Made by a program: the position numbers and the translations under genes. From positions 1-64,000 of the forward strand of contig NZ_SZVO01000004.1 in assembly GCF_005280585.1 (NCBI RefSeq): DNA of 64,000 bases, written 5' to 3'. This DNA comes from Dyadobacter frigoris. GTDB taxonomy: Bacteria; Bacteroidota; Bacteroidia; Cytophagales; Spirosomataceae. The notes under the pieces are model-generated. The model did not search any database and had not been told where the DNA came from. It saw only the letters and a list, made by a program, of their open reading frames with translations. Positions 43,361 to 52,492 of the stretch are shown here, in pieces; position 1 is the first letter of the stretch, and each line of letters opens with the position of its first letter.

Positions 43361-44965
43361 ATGAAGACTATAAAATATTTACTTATACTGCTTACGCTCG
43401 CCAGCGCATTATGGGGCTGTAAAAACGAGCTTGAAGAAAAGGTCTACGACTTTTATTCACCCAATAACCTTTACAAAACCCAGGAGGACGCTGAATCGGC
43501 TATTACGGGCATGTACGGATATCTACATTCCTGGAATTTCTTTAAAGCTCCTTATCTTTTTGGTGAAGATGTAGACCACGATCATGTGGTAGGGCCGCAG
43601 TGGATCATGAGTGACATGGGGGCCGGAAATTTTAACAATTACTGGGGTACATCCGCTTTATGGGTGGGCTGGTATAGTCTGGTTTCCCAGTCAAATATTA
43701 CACTGGAAAAGGTGCCGGGAATTAAAATGGCGTCGGATTCGGTGAAAAACCGTATTTTAGGAGAAGCTTATTTTTTCAGAGCCTGGTCATATTATAACCT
43801 GACACGCCTTTGGGGGCCTGTTCCTTTACGCCTTGAAAACGTTTCCAGTGGTGCTCCGATTGACCTCGCACGTGCTCCGGTTACCGAAGTGTACAATCAG
43901 GTGATCGCCGATTTACAGAAAGCCGAACAGCTTCTTCCGCTACGCTTCAGTCCCAATGCAGGTGCTGCCGGAAAGGTGAACCGGGGAGCAGCAAAAACAC
44001 TTCTTGCTAAAACCTACGCAACGATGGCATCCTCGGCATTGAATGCAGAACAATTGACGGTGCGTGGAAAAACCTACACCAAGGATGTCGTAAAGGGCTA
44101 TGAAAGCCTAGACAGTAAAGCGTTATATACAAAGGCAAGAGATAAGGCGCTGGAGGTGATACAAGGAGGAGAATTCAACCTGATGCCGACTTTCATGCAG
44201 GTATGGGGACGGGCCAACAAGAATAATCCGGAAATGATCTGGGAATTGCAGACACAGGATAACGATACCTACGGAACCCTTCTTCAGTATTATTACTCGG
44301 CGCCCTGGTATGGCGGGACATCGTATCAGTGGATGTCCGCCAAATTGTATGACAGTTACACAGCCAAAGATACAAGGGCTGTGGATGGCGTTTTTCACCA
44401 ATACTATATGTACGGAGCCTGGATGCTTTACCCGGAGCGAGATACAACGCTTTACAAATCTGTTTCAGGAGGCTTTACCGCCAAATTTTATCCGGCCTAC
44501 TCGCACCCGTTTACAAAAAAGTACTGGCTTGGTGCATCCACCGAAATTGGTGCCACTGGAACGACGGTGCGGGCCGGAAACAGGGACTGCGATTTTCCAC
44601 TGCTTCGCTATGCTGACCTTCTGTTGATTTATGCAGAAGCGGAAAACGAGATCAACGGGCCCACACAGGCCGCCTATGCGCAGCTGAATAAAATCAGGGA
44701 GCGGAGCAAGCTGGCTGCCGCTTCGGGGCTCAATAAACAGGAGTTTCGGTCGCTGGTTTTTGAGGAGCGGGGCAAGGAGCTTTATCAGGAAGTTAACCGT
44801 CGCCATGACCTGATCAGGTGGGGTGTATATCTTCAGGTAATGAACGATCTGGGAACCGACGAAAACGTGATCAAAACCCGTTCTGATAAAAATCTGCTGT
44901 TTCCGATTCCCCAGGATGAGATCAATTCCAATAAATTGATTGGTGTCAACAACCCTGGCTGGTAG
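43361..44965 (+). CDS. SusD/RagB-type outer-membrane lipoprotein
   Basis: 534 residues from ATG 43361, 21 nt after susC. The signal ends in the lipobox ASALWGC (Cys about 21). The helical TPR-like core has family motifs (AYFFRAWSYYNLTRLWGPVP, AKTLLAKTYATMA) and the C-terminal domain ends LLFPIPQDEINSNKLIGVNN PGW, a near-universal SusD ending. It caps the SusC barrel and binds substrate on the cell surface. Confidence 0.95.
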   Translation: MKTIKYLLILLTLASALWGCKNELEEKVYDFYSPNNLYKTQEDAESAITGMYGYLHSWNFFKAPYLFGEDVDHDHVVGPQWIMSDMGAGNFNNYWGTSALWVGWYSLVSQSNITLEKVPGIKMASDSVKNRILGEAYFFRAWSYYNLTRLWGPVPLRLENVSSGAPIDLARAPVTEVYNQVIADLQKAEQLLPLRFSPNAGAAGKVNRGAAKTLLAKTYATMASSALNAEQLTVRGKTYTKDVVKGYESLDSKALYTKARDKALEVIQGGEFNLMPTFMQVWGRANKNNPEMIWELQTQDNDTYGTLLQYYYSAPWYGGTSYQWMSAKLYDSYTAKDTRAVDGVFHQYYMYGAWMLYPERDTTLYKSVSGGFTAKFYPAYSHPFTKKYWLGASTEIGATGTTVRAGNRDCDFPLLRYADLLLIYAEAENEINGPTQAAYAQLNKIRERSKLAAASGLNKQEFRSLVFEERGKELYQEVNRRHDLIRWGVYLQVMNDLGTDENVIKTRSDKNLLFPIPQDEINSNKLIGVNNPGW

Positions 44966-44971
44966 GTGCTA

Positions 44972-46276
44972 ATGAAGAAGTATTTCTATTTGTTGAAATT
45001 TGTTTTGCTTGCACCTGCTGCGCTGCTGATCAGCGCAGCAGGCGCGAAGAAGCCGGTTGAGCACCCCATAGCCAAAGGTACTTTTATCCAGAATAGCCTC
45101 GTTGCCGGCTGGGACGATGTCACCTGGCAGAAAGAACTGGGTGCGTTGAAGGAAGTAGGAATGGAATACCTGATCATTGCGCCCGTTGCAGAAGCGGGAG
45201 GATCCGGTATTTATCAGGCGGTTTATCCTTCAAAACTGGCAGGGATTACCAGTAAGTCCGGGTCCGACATTGTTGAGAATTGCCTTAGAAATGCGAAGAA
45301 GGCAGGATTTAAGGTTTTTATCGGGCTGAATATGCATGAAAAATGGTGGACTAATTTCTCGCATGAATGGCTGGAAAAACAGATGCTTATTGGAAATGAC
45401 GTCGCTACGGAAGTTTATAAAAACTATGGGCCGAGGTACGCAGGTACGTTTTATGGATGGTACTGGGTTTGGGAAATTGATAATCTCAGATTCAATACGC
45501 CGGCGCAAATGGATATGCTGACCCATGCGCTGAACGTAAATCTTGACCATCTGCACATGCTCTCACCCGGGATGCCCTTTATGTTCTGTCCTTTTATGAA
45601 TTACAGGGTGGGCACAGCGGCACAGTACCGACAGTTTTGGGAATATGTTTTCGCGCAAACTCATCTTAATCCCGGCGATATTTTCGCTCCTCAGGATTGT
45701 ATCGGTGCGGGTGGTTTGGAAATGGACCAGCTCGATGACTGGTTCGCTAACCTTGCTCAAGCTGTAAAAACCAAACCCGGGCTGCTGTTCTGGTCAGATG
45801 CTGAAACCTTTGAGCAAAGATTCTGGACCAGCGCGCCTTTAAACCGCTTTGTAGAACAGTTACGCATTGCAGAGCCGTATGTAAGCACGATTATATCCTT
45901 TGCATACAGCCATTATTACAGTCCTGTCACCGTGCGAAAAGGTTTTCATGAAGCTTATAAAGCGTATGTGGATACCGGTAAACTACCGGGGCCATCTGCT
46001 GTTGCCCCCGGCAAAAACCTCGAAATTGGTTGGAACAAGGATGGAAAGGTGACTTTAAAATGGCAGGCTTCCAAAGATACCAGTCGCATTGCCGGATACT
46101 ATTTGTTTCGGAATGATATTCTGATCGGCAACATTCAGGGGCGGAGAAAGGGACTTCCGCAAACGGCGCTTGATACGACAACGCATCAAAAGGGACTATA
46201 TGCCTATTCGCTCAAACCTTATGACTTCTCTGGAAATATTTACCCGGGAGCATTGGGCTCGATTGAGAAGAAATAG
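44972..46276 (+). CDS. DUF4434 family TIM-barrel protein, exported
   Basis: 434 residues from ATG 44972 (MKKYFYLLKFVLLAPAALLI signal; GTG 44966 is an alternative). The body matches the DUF4434 barrel: GTFIQNSLVAGWDDVTWQKE at the start, EVGMEYLIIAPVAE, FKVFIGLNMHEKWW, and YAGTFYGWYWVWEIDNLRF. A C-terminal fibronectin-like segment (about 350-430) includes WQASKDTSRIAGYYLFRN. DUF4434 proteins are thought to be glycoside-hydrolase-like but have no proven activity. This is the only candidate polysaccharide-acting enzyme close to SusCD. Confidence 0.85.
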   Translation: MKKYFYLLKFVLLAPAALLISAAGAKKPVEHPIAKGTFIQNSLVAGWDDVTWQKELGALKEVGMEYLIIAPVAEAGGSGIYQAVYPSKLAGITSKSGSDIVENCLRNAKKAGFKVFIGLNMHEKWWTNFSHEWLEKQMLIGNDVATEVYKNYGPRYAGTFYGWYWVWEIDNLRFNTPAQMDMLTHALNVNLDHLHMLSPGMPFMFCPFMNYRVGTAAQYRQFWEYVFAQTHLNPGDIFAPQDCIGAGGLEMDQLDDWFANLAQAVKTKPGLLFWSDAETFEQRFWTSAPLNRFVEQLRIAEPYVSTIISFAYSHYYSPVTVRKGFHEAYKAYVDTGKLPGPSAVAPGKNLEIGWNKDGKVTLKWQASKDTSRIAGYYLFRNDILIGNIQGRRKGLPQTALDTTTHQKGLYAYSLKPYDFSGNIYPGALGSIEKK

Positions 46277-46326
46277 AAACCAGCATTTCGGAGATCAGCA
46301 TTTTATAACATGTTTTGCCTTTGTTT

Positions 46327-47907
46327 ATGAATTTGTTAAAAGAAACAAAATATAGAAAAGCGTTGGCTTTTTCAACGATCCTTAGCCTGCTTCTTACGAT
46401 TGGGGCATGGGGACAGCTTACGCAGCCTAAAAACGTAAAGGCTGATTATTTTACCATTTCAAAAGAAAATTTAAAGGATAAAATCAAAGGTGGCTGGGCA
46501 GGACAAACGATTGGTGTCACCTTTGGCTGGCCCACCGAGTTTGTCTACCAGGGGACTTTCATACAGGATTATCAGCCTATCAAATGGCATCCGGACTATG
46601 TAACGGAGGCCATGCGCGTTTTCCCGGGCTTGTTCGATGATATTTATATGGATCTGACATTCATGGAGGTTTTCGAGCGTAATGGACTTTCAGCGCCAGC
46701 GGATTCTTTTGCCCAGGCTTACGCCCATCGCGGTTATGAGTTGTGGCATGCCAATCAGGCGGGGCGATACAACGTTTTGCAAGGTATTCCTGCTTCGAAA
46801 TCCGGACATTGGCTCAATAATCCTCATGCGGATGATATTGATTTTCAGATTGAATCCGATTTTGCCGGACTGATGAGCCCGGCTATGCCCAATGCTTCGT
46901 CCGAAATTTGCGACCGCGTAGGCCACATTATGAACTATGGGGATGGCTGGTATGGTGGTGTTTTTATTTCGAACATGTATGCCAACGCCTTTAAAAGTAA
47001 TGACATAAGTTATATTGTCAACGAATCTTTGAAAGCCATACCCGCCCGTAGCCAGTTTTATAAATGTATAGCCGATGTGATTCAGTGGCATAAAAAGTAT
47101 CCGCAGGGCTGGAAGCAGACCTGGTTTGAGATCCAGAGAAAGTGGTCGCAGGAAGTAGGTTGTCCGGATGGGGTTTTTCATCCGCTGGATATTGATGCCA
47201 AACTGAATGCTGCCTACGTAGTGCTGGGACTGTTGTATGGCGCTGGCGATTTTACCCGGACGATGCAGATATCTACCCGTGCCGGACAGGATTCGGATTG
47301 CAATCCATCAAGTGCCGGAGGTATTTTGGGTACGATGATCGGCTATAGCAAAATTCCTGCCTACTGGCTCGAGCCCGTCAGGAAGGCGGAAAATGACCAT
47401 TTTAGTTTTACGAACCTGTCTTTGCATAAGGTGTACGAGCTGGGTCTGAAACATGCGCTCGAAAACGTGCAAAGACACGGAGGCCGGGTGAACGGGGATA
47501 TGGTAGAGATCGTATCCGAGCCGGTAAAGCCGGTTTTATTCGAAGAGAGTTTTCCTCAGCATTATCCAAAGCAGCGCGTGCCGTTAAGCCAGGTAAGCCA
47601 TACAGGGATCAAATTTACAGTGGAAGGTGTAGGGTTTGTGCTGCGCGGGCATTCGCGCAAAACCTCATTGCAGCAACCTGATGCGGTGGTCAGAGCCGCG
47701 CTGTGGATCGATGGGGCAAAAATTGAAGAGATAAATCTGCCCACTGCTTATAGTCAGCGAAGAACCGAATTGTGCTGGCGGTATCAGCTGCCGCCAGGTA
47801 AGCACCAGGTTGAAGTAAAGGTTTTAAATCCCGATCCTGGTTATGAACTGGTCTCGGTAGATTATCTCGAATATGCAGACAGGCCAGTAAGCACTAAGTT
47901 TGATTAA
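46327..47907 (+). CDS. ADP-ribosylglycohydrolase-fold protein, exported
   Basis: 526 residues from ATG 46327 with a signal peptide (cleavage near GAWGQ). The ADP-ribosylglycohydrolase fold spans about 45-390: KIKGGWAGQTIGVTFGWPTE, then DDIYMDLTFMEVF (first metal-site acidic cluster) and STRAGQDSDCNPSSAGGILG (second metal-site motif, DSDCN). A C-terminal beta-rich domain (about 400-526) is added. In PULs, exported proteins of this fold probably act as metal-dependent glycosidases on N- or O-linked sugars rather than on ADP-ribose. Substrate unknown. Confidence 0.88.
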   Translation: MNLLKETKYRKALAFSTILSLLLTIGAWGQLTQPKNVKADYFTISKENLKDKIKGGWAGQTIGVTFGWPTEFVYQGTFIQDYQPIKWHPDYVTEAMRVFPGLFDDIYMDLTFMEVFERNGLSAPADSFAQAYAHRGYELWHANQAGRYNVLQGIPASKSGHWLNNPHADDIDFQIESDFAGLMSPAMPNASSEICDRVGHIMNYGDGWYGGVFISNMYANAFKSNDISYIVNESLKAIPARSQFYKCIADVIQWHKKYPQGWKQTWFEIQRKWSQEVGCPDGVFHPLDIDAKLNAAYVVLGLLYGAGDFTRTMQISTRAGQDSDCNPSSAGGILGTMIGYSKIPAYWLEPVRKAENDHFSFTNLSLHKVYELGLKHALENVQRHGGRVNGDMVEIVSEPVKPVLFEESFPQHYPKQRVPLSQVSHTGIKFTVEGVGFVLRGHSRKTSLQQPDAVVRAALWIDGAKIEEINLPTAYSQRRTELCWRYQLPPGKHQVEVKVLNPDPGYELVSVDYLEYADRPVSTKFD

Positions 47908-47946
47908 AAACATTTGTTCACTTAAGAATTCAAAATCAATAATTTT

Positions 47947-48780
47947 ATGAAAAATATAAAAAAAACGGTCTGCGCAGCATTGGGCATTCTTGCTTTGCTG
48001 ACATGGTCTTGTAAGGATAAAGACCAAACTCCGATTGCTCCTACGCCCGTCACTACCAAAGTGATCGCACATCGTGGTGCATGGCTCAGGACTGGTGCTC
48101 CCCAGAATTCGCTGGCCTCGCTGAATGCGGCCATAAAATTGGGTGTTTACGCAAGCGAATTTGATGTGCAAATGTCCGCAGACTCCGTTTTATTTGTGAG
48201 CGCCGCTGATTCCATAACCCTGGGCAGTAAGGATCCCAAAGGAAATAAAATGTTGATTGAACAGGCACCTTTCGATTCACTGGCAAAAATAAAGTTATCG
48301 AATTCAGAATTGTTGCCTACCATTGAAACCTACCTGGGTGCAGGCAAAGTGCAGGCCACTACGAGGCTGATCCTTAAAATAAAACCTTCCAGGGTTAGCA
48401 AGCAACGTTCGTTACAATTAGCCAGGAAAGCGGTTTCTGCCGTACAGGCGCAGGGGTTACAGACCATTGCAGATTATAGCAGCCTTGATTATGACGTTTG
48501 CAAGCTGATCAGACAGCTTGTGCCTGCTGCAAAAGTATCCTACGTAGGTTCGGATAAAACCCCTGAGCAGATACAGGCTGACAAAATCAGTGAAGTCGAC
48601 TATATTGCAGACACGTATGTAAACGACATTGATCTTGTCAAAAGGGCTCAGGGTCTGAAACTGACAACCAATGTCTGGCTTGTGAACAGTCAGAATTTAA
48701 TGGATTACCTCATTTGGAAAAAACTGGATTATATTACAACCGATGAGCCGGAACTACTGCTTAAAATAATAAAAAAATAA
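47947..48780 (+). CDS. glycerophosphodiester phosphodiesterase-like lipoprotein, degenerate active site
   Basis: 277 residues with a lipobox signal (LLTWSC, Cys about 20). The GDPD TIM barrel is clear: VIAHRGAW at the start, ASEFDVQMSADSVLF, TYLGAGKVQATTRLILKIKP, and the final YITTDEPELLLKIIKK. Two catalytic features differ: APENS is APQNS, and the HD that normally follows the second strand (V-x-x-HD) reads VSAADS, so the general acid His is missing. It may bind rather than cleave, or act differently. It lies 39 nt after the previous gene. Confidence 0.85.
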   Translation: MKNIKKTVCAALGILALLTWSCKDKDQTPIAPTPVTTKVIAHRGAWLRTGAPQNSLASLNAAIKLGVYASEFDVQMSADSVLFVSAADSITLGSKDPKGNKMLIEQAPFDSLAKIKLSNSELLPTIETYLGAGKVQATTRLILKIKPSRVSKQRSLQLARKAVSAVQAQGLQTIADYSSLDYDVCKLIRQLVPAAKVSYVGSDKTPEQIQADKISEVDYIADTYVNDIDLVKRAQGLKLTTNVWLVNSQNLMDYLIWKKLDYITTDEPELLLKIIKK

Positions 48781-48796
48781 CCTTTAATACTGAACC

Positions 48797-51517
48797 GTGG
48801 TGAATAAAACACGAACAATTTTATGGCTATGCATAGCAGGGGTAATTTCTTTTGCTTTTGTAGTTCCGCTCAAATCTTCAGTCTTGCCTTTAAAGGGGGG
48901 CTTCAATGAAAAAACACTTGAATCCGGCTATAAAAGCGATTCCATTGTGCGTCCCGATTCAAGTCGTTTTACTTATTCGTCTCTGGTTTCAGGGCTCGAC
49001 GAACCGATGGAGATGGCCATCCTTCCCAGTTATGACGTAGTTGTGGCGGAAAGAAAGGGAGCTGTTCGTTATTACAGCCAAAGTTCAAAGCAGCTGAAAA
49101 CCATTGCACATTTTAATGTTTTCAGCGGAATTGAGGACGGACTTTTAGGCGTGGCCGCTGATCCGCAATTCAGTATTAATCACTGGATCTACTTTTATTA
49201 TGGCCTGGCCGGTGAGAAATCGGTAAGTCAGCTGGCGCGGTTTGAAATGGATGGGGAGAAGCTCATTGAATCTTCCAGAAAGGTGCTTCTGGAAGTGCCA
49301 ACCCAGCGGAAATACTGTTGCCATTCCGCTGGTTATCTTACTTTTGACTCAAAAGGATTGCTCTATCTGTCGATTGGAGACAACACCAACGCTGAGGAAA
49401 TCGAGGGTCACAATCCGACAGACGAGAGGCCAGGGCGGGAGTTGTCCGATGATCAGGCGGCTACGGCAAACAGCAACAGTTTTAAAGGTAAAATTTTGAG
49501 AATCAAGCCCGAGTCTGATGGTACTTTCAGTATCCCGGATGGGAATCTCTTCCCAAAGGACGGCTCGCAGGGTAAACCCGAAATTTATGTAATGGGCGTT
49601 AGAAATCCATTTCGGTTTTCGGTTGATGCAAAAAACAATTACGTATACTGGGGGGATGTGGGGCCGGATACCGAAATTAATGCGAGTGAAGGAAAGCTGA
49701 ATTATGATGAAATTAATCAGGCTCGTAAACCGGGCTTTTTTGGTTATCCTTATTTTTTAGGTGCTAATGAGGTGTTTCCCAAATATGATTTTGTGACTAA
49801 AAAAGAAGGGCCTGGGAAAGATCCGCTTCATCCGTTGAATGAATCGCCGCATAATACCGGTATCAGGGAATTGCCCGCCGCCCAGCCTGCTTTTATCTGG
49901 TACGGCAAAGGGCCTTCCAAGCGCTGGCCGCTTGTTGGAAAAGGCGGAGCGAGTGCCATGGCAGGGCCTGTTTATTACAGCGATTTGTTTGCGGATTCGC
50001 CTTACAAGTTACCGGATTATTACGATGGTAAATTATTTATCTACGACTGGATCAGGAAATGGATTATGGCCGTAACCCTGGATGTGAACGGGAACTACGT
50101 ATCGATGGAGCCATTTTTACCTCAGCTGAAGGTAGTAGCACCAATAGATATGCAGATCGCCCCTGACGGAGCCATTTACCTTCTGGCTTACGGAACCAAC
50201 TGGTTTGCCCGTAATACGGATTCGGGTATTATACGCGTGGAGTATGCTGAAGGAAACCGCAACCCGATCGCGTCTTTGAAAATCAGTAAACTTGTTGGTG
50301 CCGCTCCCCTCAGCGTTAGCTTGTCCGCCGGTGAATCCAAAGATTATGATCCCGGTGATAAGCTCACATACGAATGGAGTATTGGGAGTAAAAAGATCAA
50401 AGGTGAGCGAATTGGGCATGTATTTACCAGACCCGGAATATACAACGTGGTGCTTACCGTAACGGATCAGCTGGGAGGAAAGGGCTCTGCGACCACGCAG
50501 GTGAAGGTGGGTAACACGCCTCCGGAGGTGAAGATTCAGACCGCTGCGAACAGGAGTTTTTATTGGGATAATCAAAAGCTGGACTACCAGATTCAAATTA
50601 AAGACCGGGAAGATAAAGTAGCTGACGCCAAAAGAACAAAGGCCAGTTTTCATTATCTTCCCTTTGGAAAGGATTTGGCAAGTGTTATGTCGTCGTCCGA
50701 AAATGTTCAGTTTGGGCAGACCGAAAAACTGGTCGCTTCCCTTGACTGCAAGGCCTGCCATACGGTCGCGACCAAATCCATCGGACCAGCTTTTAAAGCG
50801 ATTTCCATGCGCTACAAAGGTAAAAAGGATGCGGCTGATCCGTTGAGTGAGAAAATAATCAAAGGTGGCAGCGGCAACTGGGGAACATACCCGATGCCGC
50901 CTCATCAGGATCTGGCCATTGCAGATGCCCGGCAGATTTCAGAATACATTCTCTCGCTGGCAGAAGAGCAAGTCAATATTCCTTTAAAAGGACAGTTTTA
51001 TCTTACAGACCACATAGGGAAAGGAGATGCTGGAGCTTATGTTCTCCTGGGTTCGTATATCGACAAGGGTGCAAACGGGATTGAACCTTTGCAGGCGAGT
51101 GACCAAATCGTCCTCAGAAGTCCCGTTATCCAGATGGAAGATTATGACGAAGGTAATGTAGGCGTAACGATTGCCACCCAAAATACTGGGTTTGTTTCCT
51201 ATATCAGCAACATTACGAACGGGAAATTTGTCCGCTTCAATCAGATTGACCTGAACGGTATCGGTCAAATCGACTTCCGTGTGCAGCGTGAGGGCCAGGG
51301 CGGGACGATTGAAGTGAGGCTGGATAATCCGCAGGGACCTGTGGTCGGATCGGTGGAAGTAGAAGCCGGAAAAGTAAAAGATCCTAAAAGCGAATGGGAA
51401 CAGCGGATCGCTATATTATCACCAGAAAAGGGTATGCATGATCTGTATATTGTTTTCAAAAATCCAACATCCCAGTGGGGGTTATTCCATGTGGACCTTA
51501 TGAAATTTCAAAAATAA
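48797..51517 (+). CDS. PQQ-type sugar dehydrogenase with PKD, cytochrome c and carbohydrate-binding modules
   Basis: 906 residues, start GTG 48797, signal near 1-22. Modules in order: a six-bladed beta-propeller of the soluble glucose/sorbosone dehydrogenase family (about 55-470; SGIEDGLLGVAADPQF, YVMGVRNPFRFSVD, MAGPVYYSDLF), a PKD domain (about 490-575; NRNPIASLKISKL, YEWSIGSKKI), a monohaem cytochrome c domain with CKACHTVATKSIGPAF (about 650), and a C-terminal CBM6-like module (about 770-906; IEVRLDNPQGPVVG). It would oxidise a sugar in the periplasm and pass electrons directly to its own haem. Confidence 0.9.
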   Translation: MVNKTRTILWLCIAGVISFAFVVPLKSSVLPLKGGFNEKTLESGYKSDSIVRPDSSRFTYSSLVSGLDEPMEMAILPSYDVVVAERKGAVRYYSQSSKQLKTIAHFNVFSGIEDGLLGVAADPQFSINHWIYFYYGLAGEKSVSQLARFEMDGEKLIESSRKVLLEVPTQRKYCCHSAGYLTFDSKGLLYLSIGDNTNAEEIEGHNPTDERPGRELSDDQAATANSNSFKGKILRIKPESDGTFSIPDGNLFPKDGSQGKPEIYVMGVRNPFRFSVDAKNNYVYWGDVGPDTEINASEGKLNYDEINQARKPGFFGYPYFLGANEVFPKYDFVTKKEGPGKDPLHPLNESPHNTGIRELPAAQPAFIWYGKGPSKRWPLVGKGGASAMAGPVYYSDLFADSPYKLPDYYDGKLFIYDWIRKWIMAVTLDVNGNYVSMEPFLPQLKVVAPIDMQIAPDGAIYLLAYGTNWFARNTDSGIIRVEYAEGNRNPIASLKISKLVGAAPLSVSLSAGESKDYDPGDKLTYEWSIGSKKIKGERIGHVFTRPGIYNVVLTVTDQLGGKGSATTQVKVGNTPPEVKIQTAANRSFYWDNQKLDYQIQIKDREDKVADAKRTKASFHYLPFGKDLASVMSSSENVQFGQTEKLVASLDCKACHTVATKSIGPAFKAISMRYKGKKDAADPLSEKIIKGGSGNWGTYPMPPHQDLAIADARQISEYILSLAEEQVNIPLKGQFYLTDHIGKGDAGAYVLLGSYIDKGANGIEPLQASDQIVLRSPVIQMEDYDEGNVGVTIATQNTGFVSYISNITNGKFVRFNQIDLNGIGQIDFRVQREGQGGTIEVRLDNPQGPVVGSVEVEAGKVKDPKSEWEQRIAILSPEKGMHDLYIVFKNPTSQWGLFHVDLMKFQK

Positions 51518-51541
51518 ATGAATGTAATTGAATCGTAAATA

Positions 51542-52492
51542 ATGAACAGACGCCATTTTATACAGCAGACCGCCCTTTTGTCGGCGGCAGGGTTGCTTGT
51601 GCCAGAAAGTAGTTTTGCGGCAGAATTTTCGGACACCGGAAAACGGGTGGGAATTATCGGTCTGGATACGGGACACAGTGAGGTTTTTACCAAAATGATC
51701 AACACCGGAGGGGCTGACATGAAGGGTTACAAGGTGATAGCCGCTTACCCGCACGGCAGTAAGGACATTGAATCTGCCCTTAAAATGAAGCCCGACATCA
51801 TAAAGGCCGTGCAGGCAATGGGCGTTGAGCTGGTAGGTTCCATTGAAGAACTTCTCGACAAAGTGGATGTAATTTTGCTGGAATCCAACGATGGCCGTGT
51901 GCATCCTGAGCAAGCACTGAAGGTTTTCAAAGCGGGTAAAAAGGTCTTTATCGATAAACCTGTTGCCAGTTCCCTGGCTGATGCGCAGGCGATCTTTAAG
52001 GCCGCCGAAAAATACAATACGCCGGTTTTTTCTTCCTCGGCGTTGCGATTTGACGCCAACGTGCAGAAAGTAGTATTGGGTTCGATAGGATCGGTGACAG
52101 GTGCAGATGTTTATACGCCGGGTGATATGGATAAAAACCACCTGGATCTGGCCTGGTACGCGATTCATGGAATAGAAATGCTTTTCACTGTGATGGGTAC
52201 GGGCTGCAGGACAGTAACCAGAACCCATACAGAGGGTACCGACCTGATCGTGGGTGTCTGGAACGACGGCCGCATCGGTACGGTCAGAGCCATACGTAAA
52301 GGAGCATCCAATATCGCCGGAGTTGCTTTTGGCGAAAAGGGAATCGGTCAGCTCGGGCCATTTTCGAGTTATGAGCCTCTGGTAGAAAAAATTATCACAT
52401 TTTTTGAAACGGGAAATCCTCCTGTATCTCCCGCGGAGACCTTAGAGTATGTTTTGAATTGTATTAAACTAATAATGAGAGCCAGTCGTTAA
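51542..52492 (+). CDS. Gfo/Idh/MocA family oxidoreductase, 3' end replaced by IS insertion
   Basis: NAD(P)-dependent sugar oxidoreductase with an export-type N-terminus (MNRRHFIQQTALLSAAGLLV). The Rossmann start is KRVGIIGLDTGHSEVFTKMI, and KVFIDKPVASSLADAQAIF contains the family's EKP-like motif as DKP. Codons up to 52444 are native (PPVSPAETL); the last 16 codons (EYVLNCIKLIMRASR and stop) are read from the insertion element. The native ending survives at 53308-53385. The truncation removes about 25 residues of a C-terminal helix, so activity is uncertain. Confidence 0.88.
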   Translation: MNRRHFIQQTALLSAAGLLVPESSFAAEFSDTGKRVGIIGLDTGHSEVFTKMINTGGADMKGYKVIAAYPHGSKDIESALKMKPDIIKAVQAMGVELVGSIEELLDKVDVILLESNDGRVHPEQALKVFKAGKKVFIDKPVASSLADAQAIFKAAEKYNTPVFSSSALRFDANVQKVVLGSIGSVTGADVYTPGDMDKNHLDLAWYAIHGIEMLFTVMGTGCRTVTRTHTEGTDLIVGVWNDGRIGTVRAIRKGASNIAGVAFGEKGIGQLGPFSSYEPLVEKIITFFETGNPPVSPAETLEYVLNCIKLIMRASR

